Part shown: positions 8,229-17,722 of the stretch, in pieces
Position numbering within the stretch: the first letter of the stretch is position 1
How the letters are laid out: every line of letters starts with the position of its first letter
NCBI GenBank assembly: GCA_017550025.1
Contig: JAFYLU010000014.1
Coordinates: 1 to 33,399 of the forward strand
Length of the DNA: 33,399 nucleotides
Reading direction: 5' to 3'
Source of the DNA: Bacteroidales bacterium
GTDB taxonomy: Bacteria; Bacteroidota; Bacteroidia; Bacteroidales; UBA932
The notes under the pieces: model-generated
Database searches by the model: none
Told to the model about the DNA's origin: nothing
Seen by the model: the letters and a program-made list of their open reading frames with translations, nothing else
Made by a program: the position numbers and the translations under genes

Positions 8229-11045
8229 ATGACAATGAGAAAACAGAATATATTCAGATGTCTCACTCTGTTGAGTGCATCAATACTGATTTCCACAGGT
8301 GTAGTGGCGCAGGAGAAATCCGATACGCTGTCTACAGCTGCCGTGTCGACCGTGAGCGGAGGTGATCTGTATCACATTCATTCATCCAACCTGTCTAACA
8401 CTTGGGCGGGAATGCTTCCCGGATTGACAGTTCTCCAGGGAAACGGTGCTGTGGGATATGACAATGCCCAGTGGATCATCCGTGGCGTAGGCAGCTATGG
8501 GTCAGGCACATGGAACTCGGCGAAGATATTTGTTGACGGATTTGAAGTCAACTCGGAATATCTTGTATCGCTTTCACCTTCTGAAATCGAGAGCATTTCA
8601 GTCCTCAAGGACGGAGCTGCCCTTGCAATCTACGGTGACCGCGGAGCTAACGGTGTGATCAGAATCGAAACCAAGAGAGGTAAGATCGGTCCTGCTACTG
8701 TAACTGCGCAGGTTCGTTACGGAGCAACAACGCCTAACGTGATCAACAAGCCGCTCAACTCATATGATTTCGCTACTCTTTACAATCAGGCGGTATCTAA
8801 TGACAACAAGATGGTATGGTCTCCTGCGTATAATGCGGAGCAGCTCAAGGCGTACCAGACAGGTGCGGGAGTTGATGTGGACTGGTATGACGAAGTTCTT
8901 CGTGATGCAGGATCATTTGTTGACGGAGACGTGATCTTCAACGGAGGTAACGAGAATGCACGTTATAACGTCAGCCTCAGCTACCTTAATACACAGGGAC
9001 TCTTTAACACAAAAAACACTGACAGTACAAAGAATCTCGGCTACGAGAGGTATAACATCCGTGCAAACCTCGACTTCAACATCCTGAAGATTTTTGAGTT
9101 CAGAGTTGACTTCAATGGTAGGATCGAGCAGCGCAGAAGGCCGAACTACGGAGTTACCGACCTTTTCAGCGACCTTGCAAAGACTCCTTCCAATGCATAT
9201 GAAATCTATGATGACAAGGAGCTCGGACACCTTTCAGGTACTTCAATCTATCCGAACAACCCGTATGCTTCGGCTCACGAACTCGGATGGACTTCGCAGA
9301 AGGCCAGAGCACTCCAGGGTAACTTCCAGCTCAGGGAGAAACTCGACATCATAACTCCTGGTCTCTATCTTGAGGAAGCGTTCTCGTTCTACAGCTATAC
9401 CTTGAGTACTTACAGCAAGACCAAGGATTATGCACGTTATTTCAACGGTCAGACAACAACTACCAACCAGACAACCTCTATCACAGCCAGCGGCTACGGC
9501 TCGGCGGGTATGCAGGACTGGAAGCAGGGACGTCTTACTGCAGGATATGACAGAACCTTTGACAAGCATGATGTATCAGCTGTCCTGAACTATAACATTT
9601 CCGCATACAAGGGTAATGACTTCTATACCTATAAGGTCAACTATCTGAACTTCAACGGAATATTTGATTATAGCTATGACAACCGCTATGTGGCGCAGGT
9701 AGCTTTCTCATACTTCGGTAACGACGCCTTTGCTGAAGGACACAGATGGCATTTCTATCCGTCTGTATCTTTCGGATGGGTCGTATCAAACGAAGACGGT
9801 CTCAAGAACAGTTCGTGGATCGACTACCTTAAGGTAAGGGCTTCATTCGGTATGGCGGGTTCTTCAGAGTCTGATGCTACATCAGTCCTCACTAACTTCT
9901 CTACCAACGGACGTTATCTTTTCAAGGACTATTATACAAGCAGCTACATCGGAGCATTCTATATCGGTCCTAACGGCGGTACAGACAATGGTTCGCTCGT
10001 TCCGATGTTCATCAAGAATCCTAACGTGGTTCCTGAATTGAGCATGAAATATAACATTGGTATCGATGCTACACTTTTCCATGGCCTTAACCTCACCGTT
10101 GATGCGTTCATGGACAAGAGAAGCAACATCCTCACTCTCGACAACAGCAGAATGGCATATTACGGAAAGCAGTATGTGTTCTCGAATCTCGGCGAGATGA
10201 CCAACAGAGGAGTCGAGGCTGATTTTTCATATGCAGGCAAGAACGGTGACTTCTCATACAGGGTAAACGGTATGGTGACTTATGCAAAGAATACCATCGA
10301 TTATATGAACGAAGTTACTCCTGCAAACGAATTCAGTGCGAAGACAGGCCGTCCTTACGGAACATTCATCGGTCTTGAGGCAGAGAGATTCTATGACATC
10401 AACGACTTTGACAGCGAGGGTAACCTCAAGATGGGTATCCCTACCCCTGCATTCGGTTCTGTCCAGCCTGGTGATGTGAAGTATCGCGACCTTGACAAGA
10501 ATGGTGTCGTAGACCAGAATGATGTTACCCAGGTAGGAAAGTCTCCGTTCCCTGAATGGTATTTCAGCTTTGGCGGTAAGTTCGCATGGAAGAACTTCGA
10601 CCTTGAAGTACTCTTCCAGGGTGCTGCCGGAATGTCAGTAAATATCCTTGACAACAAGAATCAGGTAATGGCATTCGTGAACAATGGCAACGCATATGAA
10701 ATCGCCAAGGGAGCATGGGCATATTATCCTGAACAGGGTATCGACACACGTGCAACAGCAACATATCCTCGTCTTACAACCCAGAGCAACGAGAACAACT
10801 ACCAGACAAGCTCGATGTGGGTGAAGAATGCAGACTATCTGAAGCTGCGTAACCTCGAACTTGGTTATAACTTCAACGCCATGAAGCTTCAGAAAGCGGG
10901 TGTGGACAACCTCAGGGTCTACCTGAGCGCTCATAACCTCCTTACCTTCAGCGGACTTCTCAAGAACTACAACATGGATCCTGAGAAGATAAGTGGTTAC
11001 CCTACAATCAAATCCTACAACGTAGGCGTATCGATTACCTTCTAA
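8229..11045 (+). CDS. SusC-like TonB-dependent transporter 2, lacking the N-terminal extension
   Basis: A 938-residue SusC-family protein. After the signal peptide (cleavage near V-V-A-Q, residue 28) it goes almost directly into the plug. The carboxypeptidase-regulatory-like extension seen in SusC1 is absent, which explains most of the difference of about 160 residues. D-T-L-S-T-A-A-V-S-T-V, just after the signal, may serve as a TonB-box region (inference). The plug signature is present (I-S-V-L-K-D-G-A-A-L-A-I-Y-G-D-R-G-A-N-G-V), and the barrel ends in V-G-V-S-I-T-F. The gene is 7 bp after SusD1 and 3 bp before SusD2, so both pairs are co-transcribed. It is probably a second oligosaccharide importer of the same locus, perhaps for a different chain length or side chain. 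The nearby upstream frame is closed by the SusD1 stop, so a missed longer N-terminus is unlikely. Confidence 0.93.
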   Translation: MTMRKQNIFRCLTLLSASILISTGVVAQEKSDTLSTAAVSTVSGGDLYHIHSSNLSNTWAGMLPGLTVLQGNGAVGYDNAQWIIRGVGSYGSGTWNSAKIFVDGFEVNSEYLVSLSPSEIESISVLKDGAALAIYGDRGANGVIRIETKRGKIGPATVTAQVRYGATTPNVINKPLNSYDFATLYNQAVSNDNKMVWSPAYNAEQLKAYQTGAGVDVDWYDEVLRDAGSFVDGDVIFNGGNENARYNVSLSYLNTQGLFNTKNTDSTKNLGYERYNIRANLDFNILKIFEFRVDFNGRIEQRRRPNYGVTDLFSDLAKTPSNAYEIYDDKELGHLSGTSIYPNNPYASAHELGWTSQKARALQGNFQLREKLDIITPGLYLEEAFSFYSYTLSTYSKTKDYARYFNGQTTTTNQTTSITASGYGSAGMQDWKQGRLTAGYDRTFDKHDVSAVLNYNISAYKGNDFYTYKVNYLNFNGIFDYSYDNRYVAQVAFSYFGNDAFAEGHRWHFYPSVSFGWVVSNEDGLKNSSWIDYLKVRASFGMAGSSESDATSVLTNFSTNGRYLFKDYYTSSYIGAFYIGPNGGTDNGSLVPMFIKNPNVVPELSMKYNIGIDATLFHGLNLTVDAFMDKRSNILTLDNSRMAYYGKQYVFSNLGEMTNRGVEADFSYAGKNGDFSYRVNGMVTYAKNTIDYMNEVTPANEFSAKTGRPYGTFIGLEAERFYDINDFDSEGNLKMGIPTPAFGSVQPGDVKYRDLDKNGVVDQNDVTQVGKSPFPEWYFSFGGKFAWKNFDLEVLFQGAAGMSVNILDNKNQVMAFVNNGNAYEIAKGAWAYYPEQGIDTRATATYPRLTTQSNENNYQTSSMWVKNADYLKLRNLELGYNFNAMKLQKAGVDNLRVYLSAHNLLTFSGLLKNYNMDPEKISGYPTIKSYNVGVSITF

Positions 11046-11048
11046 AGA

Positions 11049-12713
11049 ATGCAGATTATGAAAATAAGGACAATAATATCAGCTATTGTAATTGCATTGG
11101 TGTCATCTGCCTGCGATTTCCTCGACACTAGCGTTGACCGTAATTCGACCGGAGAGACAATCCAGACAAACTACAGCGCAATATGGGGTTTCGGAAGAGC
11201 ATTCTACACTCCGATCGGCTATGGCTTCGGCATGATTGACAGCAATATCTTCGCTACGGCTTCAGATGAGGCACAGCAGACATCTGCCCAGTCCAATGTG
11301 ATCTATTTCAACAAGGGTATGCTGAATGAGAATGTCAACCCTCTCTTCACATACTACAGAAACTATTATGAGGGCATCCGTGCTGCAAACTTCTTCCTCG
11401 ACTATGTCAAGGACGGAAAGGGAGAAGAGATGCTTGCTCATAACAGAAACCTCGTTACTGACAAGGTGAATTATGAGCGTGATCTCCAGTCTCTTGCTTG
11501 GTTCAAGGCTGAGGCTCATGTTGCCAGAGCATACTACTATTCGGAACTTGCAAAGATGTACGGAGGCGTTCCTATCATCGAGTCACATGTTGACGATGGA
11601 ACAATGATCGCCCGCTCATCTTATGAGGAAGTTGTGGATTATATTGTCAGGGAGGTAGATGACTATAAGGGTGAACTTGCTTCCAATTGGGATAAATTCA
11701 AGGACCGCGAAGGACGTTTCACTCTCGGTGTAGCTCTTGCAATCAAGGCTCGTACACTTCTTTATGCCGCTTCGCCTCTTCATAATCCGAATAATGATGT
11801 GAAGAAATGGGAGAAGGCAGCCGCTGCAGCAAACGAGCTCATCCAGCACGATTCTCTGAATTATTCGCTTGATCAAAGCTACGCATCATATTTTGTGGGT
11901 CAGAACCCTCTTACAAGCCCTGAGACAATCTATGCTGTACGTCGTTCACAGTCGAACAACATGGAGAAGAACAATTACCCTATCGCTACGCAGGGCGGTA
12001 AGAGCGGTGCGACACCTACCCACAATCTCGTAGCTGCATATGAGTATACAGGAACACCTGACCCATCAAATCCATATGCAAACCGCGACCCTCGTCTTGC
12101 TGCTTCAGTCGTTACTAACGGAAGCACATGGAACGGACGCACGATCGACCAGTCTGGAGGCGGAAGCGACGATATGGCTGCAGCTAACGCAAGCCGTACA
12201 GGATATTACCTCAAGAAGTTCCTCACAGACAACCTTAACCTCCAGCAGGGACAGGTGGCGCAGCACAACTGGGTCGCTTACCGTTGGGCAGAGGTCCTTC
12301 TCAATTATGCAGAGGCTATGAACGAGGCTTATGGTCCTGATGCAGTTCCTGCAGGATTCGCAATGTCTGCAAGACAGGCTCTCCAGCAGGTGAGAGACCG
12401 CGCTAGCACAAAGCTTCCAAGAGTTATTGCATCAGACAAGGATTCTTTCCGCGATGCAGTAAAGCATGAGAGACGTGTCGAGCTTGCATTCGAGGATCAC
12501 CGTTACTGGGATCTCCTCCGTTGGAAGGATGCAATGGACGTACTTAACAAACCGGTTCTTGGTGTTGCTGTTACAAAGACATCGACAGGCTGGAGCTATG
12601 AGGTTCAGGAAGTGGCTACCCGTACATTCTACGAGAGAAACTACTACCTGCCTTTCCTCCGCTCGGAAATCGAGAACTCAGGCAATACTTTGGAGCAGAA
12701 CCCTCAATACTAA
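11049..12713 (+). CDS. SusD-like glycan-binding lipoprotein 2
   Basis: A 554-residue SusD/RagB-family lipoprotein. The start at 11049 is given; a second ATG at 11058 (M-K-I-R-T) gives a more usual signal peptide and may be the real one. The lipobox ends S-S-A-C-D-F-L. It has the A-R-A-Y-Y-Y-S-E-L motif in the helical half. The C-terminal block is Y-R-W-A-E-V-L-L-N-Y-A-E-A-M, then K-H-E-R-R-V-E-L-A-F and R-Y-W-D-L-L-R-W. It partners SusC2, whose stop is 3 bp upstream. The next gene starts 9 bp downstream. The presumed role is capture of mannan oligosaccharides at the surface. Confidence 0.94.
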   Translation: MQIMKIRTIISAIVIALVSSACDFLDTSVDRNSTGETIQTNYSAIWGFGRAFYTPIGYGFGMIDSNIFATASDEAQQTSAQSNVIYFNKGMLNENVNPLFTYYRNYYEGIRAANFFLDYVKDGKGEEMLAHNRNLVTDKVNYERDLQSLAWFKAEAHVARAYYYSELAKMYGGVPIIESHVDDGTMIARSSYEEVVDYIVREVDDYKGELASNWDKFKDREGRFTLGVALAIKARTLLYAASPLHNPNNDVKKWEKAAAAANELIQHDSLNYSLDQSYASYFVGQNPLTSPETIYAVRRSQSNNMEKNNYPIATQGGKSGATPTHNLVAAYEYTGTPDPSNPYANRDPRLAASVVTNGSTWNGRTIDQSGGGSDDMAAANASRTGYYLKKFLTDNLNLQQGQVAQHNWVAYRWAEVLLNYAEAMNEAYGPDAVPAGFAMSARQALQQVRDRASTKLPRVIASDKDSFRDAVKHERRVELAFEDHRYWDLLRWKDAMDVLNKPVLGVAVTKTSTGWSYEVQEVATRTFYERNYYLPFLRSEIENSGNTLEQNPQY

Positions 12714-12722
12714 CAGACAGAT

Positions 12723-13265
12723 ATGAGAAAGATTTTATTTATTATAATGTCAGCCATCAGCCTCTTCGCGCTTGCATCATGCGCGAAGGGCGATGGTGAC
12801 AAGGATTACGGTGTGGAGAAGGTGTATATCCCTCAGTCTATGGCTGACGGAGGCATTACCAATGTCTATAATGTACCTTCAGGAGACGGAGAATACACAT
12901 ATAACTTCTCCATAGAGGAACAGACTGTAGAAGTTTTCCTTGGTGTACTCCGTTCAGGAAAGCAGGCAGGTGAGGCGTTCTCTGTCAATGTGGTCGTAAA
13001 TGACGCTGCCACATCTGCAAAGGCCAAGGAACTCGGAGCAGAGGTGATGAGTGCAGGTATCTACACTCTTCCTGAAAGCGTAAGCGTGCCGGCAGGTACA
13101 AACGGCAAGACCTTTCATCTCAGCCTTGACAAGGCTGCACTCAAGAAGCAGGCAGGTAAGAAGCTTGTTCTTTGCGTCGGTCTTGCAAGCCCTACAAAGT
13201 ATGAACTTTCAGAGAAGGCATCAGAGGTTACAGTGCTTGTAAATGTTGATGCATTAAAACTTTAA
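12723..13265 (+). CDS. Small PUL lipoprotein with DUF1735-like domain
   Basis: A 180-residue lipoprotein (lipobox Cys20, L-A-S-C-A-K-G-D). The mature part is one beta-sandwich-like domain: a Y-I-P-Q-S motif near the N-terminus, an internal V-N-V-V-V-N-D strand, then Y-T-L-P-E-S-V-S-V-P-A-G and a final L-C-V-G-L-A strand. This pattern fits the DUF1735 (BT_3987-like N-terminal) family, often found in PUL lipoproteins. It occupies the position usually held by SusE-type surface glycan-binding proteins, immediately after a SusD gene (9 bp) and before the glycosidases (3 bp). It has no enzyme motif. Glycan binding or scaffolding is inferred from position only. It is short for a SusE-like protein and has only the one domain. 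Confidence 0.75.
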   Translation: MRKILFIIMSAISLFALASCAKGDGDKDYGVEKVYIPQSMADGGITNVYNVPSGDGEYTYNFSIEEQTVEVFLGVLRSGKQAGEAFSVNVVVNDAATSAKAKELGAEVMSAGIYTLPESVSVPAGTNGKTFHLSLDKAALKKQAGKKLVLCVGLASPTKYELSEKASEVTVLVNVDALKL

Positions 13266-13268
13266 GAC

Positions 13269-14912
13269 ATGAAGAAGATCATTACAGCAGCATTTGCACT
13301 TCTCATTGCCGCAGGCATGAGCGCACAGATCACATCTGTTACCCCTTCAGCGACAAAGGTAAAACAGTACGATGCAGTATTCTTCGAAGTTGCCCTTACT
13401 GGAGAATGGGATAACCCATATCTTCAGGAGGAGGCAGCTCTCGATATGGTCCTCACGGCACCTTCAGGCAAGGAACTCGTTCTCCCATGTTTCTATAAGG
13501 AGGGAGAAAGCGGAGCCGAGAGTACATGGGAGGCAAGATTCACTCCGCAGGAGAAGGGAAAGTATACTTACTTCTTCCGTTACACACAGGACGGACAGGT
13601 GGCTTCAGAGTCTGCTCCTGCTACATTCAAGTCTCGCAGAAGCAAACTTCAGGGTATCCTTCATGTCCGCGATAACTGGACCCTCGTTTATGACAACGGA
13701 CAGCCGTTCAGAGGTGTAGGCATCAACCTCTGCTGGGAGTCACGTACGCAGGATGACTCGAAGTTCTTCTCTGATCTTCACGAGCAGCACGACAGATTCA
13801 ACTTCGATGCGATGCTCCCGGATTTCGCAAAGAACGGAGGTAACTTCACCCGTATGTGGATCTGTGACTGGAATTTCCCTATTGACAGACAGACGGGTTT
13901 CAACAACCACCGTTATGAGGAGACAACAGAGTATATGAACCGCAGTGCAGTAGAGCGTCTTGACCATGTCGTGAATCTCTCTGAAGAACTCGGAATCAAG
14001 ATCATGCTCTGCATGGGTCAGGGTAAGGTCGTTGCCGACCAGGCCTTCTTTACATGTCCTGATGCAAAGGTGAGATACAGGAACTATCTCCGTTATATCG
14101 TGGCAAGATGGGGTTACAGCCCTGCAATCGCTATGTGGGAGTTCTTCAATGAGATCGACAATGTTCAGCATAATGCACCGGACGGAGTCATCCCGGCTGA
14201 ATATATCGTTGCATGGCACGATGAGATGAGTACATATCTCGCTGGTCTCGATCCTTTCCAGCACATCAGAACAACTTCGATCTCGCATCGTGACCTCGAA
14301 GGCCTCAATGACCTTCCGAACCTCGACATCAACCAGAAGCATATCTATAATGCGACCCATGTGGTTCCGGAAACAATCGACGCCTACATCGCAAAGCACA
14401 ACAAACCATATATAGTAGGTGAGGTCGGCTATGAGTGGGACTGGTCAAAGAATTTCGATGATTTCGCAGACGGAATGAACATGGACTTCCGCAGGGCATT
14501 CTGGTATGGTCTCTTCAGCCAGACCGCCCTTACACCGATGACATGGTGGTGGGAGTGGTTCGACGAGCACAAGATGATCCCATACATGCAGAATGCACGC
14601 CTTGTAAGCGATATGATGCTCAAGGCCGGCAAGGGAGACTTCCAGAAGTTCCAGACTGTGAAGAACGGCAAGGCCGAGGCTTATGCAGTACGTTGCGGAA
14701 AGAAGACATTCGTATATGTCTACAACGGAAATGAGGAAGTACTTGATGAAATAAGTGTTGAAATCGGTAAGACAGGCAAGGTAAAGGTTTCTGTTCTTGA
14801 TCCGGAGAATGTGAAGTTTGTAAAGTCATCTCCAATGAAGTCAGACGGAACCTTGAAGTTTGAAGGACTCGGTCTTAACAAATGGGAAGAAAAGATATTT
14901 GTAATAAAATAA
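13269..14912 (+). CDS. DUF5060 + GH5-like (clan GH-A) glycosidase, secreted
   Basis: A 547-residue enzyme with a cleavable signal peptide (A-G-M-S-A-Q, about residue 20) and no lipobox Cys, so probably periplasmic. Residues about 22-120 are an Ig-like DUF5060 domain (Y-D-A-V-F-F-E-V, then W-E-A-R-F-T-P and G-K-Y-T-Y-F-F). The (beta/alpha)8 barrel follows (G-V-G-I-N-L-C-W). Glu295 in W-E-F-F-N-E-I-D is the clan GH-A acid/base, and Glu385 in I-V-G-E-V-G-Y is the likely nucleophile. Conserved W-W-W-E-W-F sits near the barrel end, and a small beta domain closes the protein from about residue 450. Related proteins are annotated as GH5-like or simply DUF5060 enzymes. In this locus an endo- or exo-beta-mannanase acting on imported oligosaccharides is likely, but substrate cannot be read from sequence. 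It sits 3 bp after the small lipoprotein gene and 5 bp before the GH2 start. Confidence 0.8.
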   Translation: MKKIITAAFALLIAAGMSAQITSVTPSATKVKQYDAVFFEVALTGEWDNPYLQEEAALDMVLTAPSGKELVLPCFYKEGESGAESTWEARFTPQEKGKYTYFFRYTQDGQVASESAPATFKSRRSKLQGILHVRDNWTLVYDNGQPFRGVGINLCWESRTQDDSKFFSDLHEQHDRFNFDAMLPDFAKNGGNFTRMWICDWNFPIDRQTGFNNHRYEETTEYMNRSAVERLDHVVNLSEELGIKIMLCMGQGKVVADQAFFTCPDAKVRYRNYLRYIVARWGYSPAIAMWEFFNEIDNVQHNAPDGVIPAEYIVAWHDEMSTYLAGLDPFQHIRTTSISHRDLEGLNDLPNLDINQKHIYNATHVVPETIDAYIAKHNKPYIVGEVGYEWDWSKNFDDFADGMNMDFRRAFWYGLFSQTALTPMTWWWEWFDEHKMIPYMQNARLVSDMMLKAGKGDFQKFQTVKNGKAEAYAVRCGKKTFVYVYNGNEEVLDEISVEIGKTGKVKVSVLDPENVKFVKSSPMKSDGTLKFEGLGLNKWEEKIFVIK

Positions 14913-14917
14913 GTCAC

Positions 14918-17716
14918 ATGACAGTCAGGAATCACTTTGTCTCTCTTCTGCTTGCAATGGTATTTGCCGTAACGGCAAGTGCCCAGAATCCTCACAAGCA
15001 GATGCTGTCTACCAACTTCGGTCTGCCTTCTCCGCAGCCGAAGGAGACTCTGCCGGTATCATCTGTGCCGGTGGAGTTCCCTCAGCTCAAGGAAAAGACT
15101 GCGGTACAGACAGTATTGTGCAATGTGTCGGAAAACGTCTGGAAGATCACTTCCGGATGGGAACTCTGTGAGGGAGACAAGGTCATGACTGATGAATGGT
15201 ACAATGCAACAGTACCAGGAACAGTCCTCACTACACTTGTAGACCAGGGTGTATATCCTGATCCGTATTACGGACTGAACAATCTTGCAATTCCGGAAGA
15301 CCTCTGCCGTAAAGACTGGTGGTACAGATGCTCTTTCAATCTGCCGGAAGAAATGCTGGCAAAGGAAAGTCTCGAACTGCTTTTCAACGGCATTAACTAT
15401 AGGGCTGACGTGTGGCTGAACGGAAAGAAGCTCGGAAATATTGCCGGTGCATTCATCCGCGGAAGATTTGAGATCACTGATCTTGCGCAGGCTGAAAACA
15501 CCTTGGCGGTGCACATATATCCGCCGGCAAATCCGGGAATTCCTCACGAGCAGTCTCCAAGGTCCGGAGGCGGAAAGAACGGAGGTTCACTCTGCCTTGA
15601 CGGTCCGACATTCATCTGTTCAGAAGGATGGGACTGGATGCCGGGAGTCAGAGACAGGAATATAGGTATCTGGCAGGATGTGCAGCTCGTGGCAACTGAC
15701 GGCATTTCATTCGGAGACACTCATGTGATTACAGACCTTCCTCTTCCGGATGTGAGCTATGCTGACCTTACAGTCAAGACTTCACTCAAGAACAGTCTTG
15801 ATTCAGATCAGACAGTTCTCCTGGAGGGTAAGATCGGCGATCTCATCTGTTTCTCACAGGCAGTCGATGTTCCTGCTGGCGCTCAGGTGCCGGTGGAAGT
15901 GTCGGAGCTGGTGCTGTCAAATCCTGAGCTTTGGATGCCGAACGGATATGGTGATCCTAATATGTATGAACTTGAGTTGATCTGCGTTCTCGGCGACAAG
16001 GTTTCAGATACTCAGGTGACACGTTTCGGTGTGAGGGAATTGTCATACGAACTCACAGTGGACGCTCCGTCTGCAAAGGGAATCAGAATCGAGCATAATC
16101 CGCTCGCAGACAACCACATCGGCCAGCTCCTTGACCACAGAATGCTCAGAGACACTCTCGGCGGCCTTCATATTCCTTCTCTTTCAGAGGGACTCGATGT
16201 CAAGGATGTGACTGTGATTCCGAATGAAGGAATGAGCCCATACCTTATAATCAAGGTAAACGGCGTGAGGATTTTCTGCCGCGGCGGCAACTGGGGAATG
16301 GATGACATGATGAAGAATGTGTCAAGAGAGCATCTTGAGCCATACTTCATCCTCCACAAGGAGGCCAACTTCAATATGATCCGCAACTGGACAGGAGCAA
16401 GCACATCGGAGAACTTCTATGATCTCTGCGATGAGTACGGTATGCTGGTGTGGAACGACTTCTGGATCTCTACAGAGGGATTCAACCTCGATCCGCTTGA
16501 TGAGGATCTGTTCATGCGTAATGCCACAGACGTCGTAAGACGTTTCGGCCACCACCCGTCCATCGTGATGTGGTGTCCTCGCAACGAGGGTTACGCTACG
16601 GAGACTCTTGAGAGAAGACTCTCGGCGATGATCCACAAGGAAGACGTGACTCGCAGATATCATCCGAACTCGCGCAACTGCAACATGCGTTGGAGCGGTC
16701 CTTGGCACTACTACAAGGACGCAAGCGTCTACTATTATTACGACGCTCACGGATTCAACTCGGAGATCGGATCGCCTTCAGTGCCGACGGCTGCGTCGAT
16801 GAGAAAGATGATGCCAGAGGCAGACCAGTGGCCTATTTCAGACACATGGCATTACCACGACCTCCTGAACGGTCTTGACGAATATGTGGCAGCTGTCGAC
16901 AGACTCTACGGAAAGGCAGAGAGCCTCGACGACTTCTGTTCAAAGGTACAGTTCATCAATTACGACAGCTACAGGGCGATGTTCGAATCATGGAACAGCG
17001 TCATGTGGGCAGACGGCTCCGGAGTGCTTCTGTGGATGTCTCATCCGGCTTGGCCGAGCGTAGAATGGCAGACCTATTCATGGGACTATGAGACATTCGG
17101 ATCGTATTACGGCTCACGCAAGGCTTGCGAGCCTGTGCATGTGCAGATGAATCTGGATGACCACGATGTTGTGGTGCTGAACACTACGACTTCAGCTCTT
17201 GCTGACATGAAGGTAAGCCTGGCTTGCTACGATCTTGCCGGAAATAAGCTTTCTGCAAAGACTGTCAAGGACATTGACGTGCCTGCAAACTCGAAGCTCG
17301 AACTTTTCAAGGCGGAGCTCGACGGTCTTGAGGGCAACTATATGGTCCGTCTGGTTCTTTCAGACAGAAAGGGCAAGGTTGTCACAGTCAACGACTACAT
17401 GATGCGAGGTGAAGGCACAGAAGACTTCACTGCATTCAACAATGTGGGTAAGGCACAGATCAAGGCACGCAGGGTCTCATCGAAGGATGGATTGACCAGA
17501 TATGAGATTACAAATGTTTCAAGAAATATAGCAATGAACCTCAAGTTCAATCTTTGTGATCCGAAGACAGGGGAAATCATACTGCCCGCATATTTCAGCG
17601 ACGGTTATTTCCATCTCCTTCCTGGTGAGAAGAGGACGATAGAGGTACACTCACCTTCAGCCGGAGAAATCATGGTGGAAGGCTATAATGTAGATAATAC
17701 AACATTAAAATTATAA
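14918..17716 (+). CDS. GH2 glycosidase, beta-mannosidase / exo-glucosaminidase-like
   Basis: A 932-residue GH2 enzyme. The start is set at ATG 14918 because it begins a clean signal peptide (V-T-A-S-A-Q, about residue 24); an upstream ATG at 14882 lies inside the preceding gene and would place 12 polar residues before the signal. Domains in order: a sugar-binding-like jelly roll (about 50-230, with W-L-N-G-K-K-L and D-R-N-I-G-I-W-Q-D-V), an immunoglobulin-like sandwich, the TIM barrel (about 400-700), and C-terminal beta domains. Glu557 in W-C-P-R-N-E-G is the acid/base and Glu616 in F-N-S-E-I-G is the nucleophile. The overall pattern resembles the GH2 branch of beta-mannosidase, mannosylglycoprotein endo-beta-mannosidase and exo-beta-D-glucosaminidase, not beta-galactosidase. 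With GH26 and GH5-like neighbours, beta-mannosidase activity in the periplasm is the best guess. Confidence 0.87.
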   Translation: MTVRNHFVSLLLAMVFAVTASAQNPHKQMLSTNFGLPSPQPKETLPVSSVPVEFPQLKEKTAVQTVLCNVSENVWKITSGWELCEGDKVMTDEWYNATVPGTVLTTLVDQGVYPDPYYGLNNLAIPEDLCRKDWWYRCSFNLPEEMLAKESLELLFNGINYRADVWLNGKKLGNIAGAFIRGRFEITDLAQAENTLAVHIYPPANPGIPHEQSPRSGGGKNGGSLCLDGPTFICSEGWDWMPGVRDRNIGIWQDVQLVATDGISFGDTHVITDLPLPDVSYADLTVKTSLKNSLDSDQTVLLEGKIGDLICFSQAVDVPAGAQVPVEVSELVLSNPELWMPNGYGDPNMYELELICVLGDKVSDTQVTRFGVRELSYELTVDAPSAKGIRIEHNPLADNHIGQLLDHRMLRDTLGGLHIPSLSEGLDVKDVTVIPNEGMSPYLIIKVNGVRIFCRGGNWGMDDMMKNVSREHLEPYFILHKEANFNMIRNWTGASTSENFYDLCDEYGMLVWNDFWISTEGFNLDPLDEDLFMRNATDVVRRFGHHPSIVMWCPRNEGYATETLERRLSAMIHKEDVTRRYHPNSRNCNMRWSGPWHYYKDASVYYYYDAHGFNSEIGSPSVPTAASMRKMMPEADQWPISDTWHYHDLLNGLDEYVAAVDRLYGKAESLDDFCSKVQFINYDSYRAMFESWNSVMWADGSGVLLWMSHPAWPSVEWQTYSWDYETFGSYYGSRKACEPVHVQMNLDDHDVVVLNTTTSALADMKVSLACYDLAGNKLSAKTVKDIDVPANSKLELFKAELDGLEGNYMVRLVLSDRKGKVVTVNDYMMRGEGTEDFTAFNNVGKAQIKARRVSSKDGLTRYEITNVSRNIAMNLKFNLCDPKTGEIILPAYFSDGYFHLLPGEKRTIEVHSPSAGEIMVEGYNVDNTTLKL

Positions 17717-17722
17717 ACTAAT

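Noticed and set aside
13740-14399. Open frame of 219 codons on the - strand inside the GH5-like gene
   Set aside because: It is a shadow of the catalytic barrel on the other strand. It has no motif or start context of its own.
14882-14917. Upstream ATG for the GH2 gene
   Set aside because: It is within the end of the GH5-like gene and precedes a signal peptide that begins cleanly at 14918.
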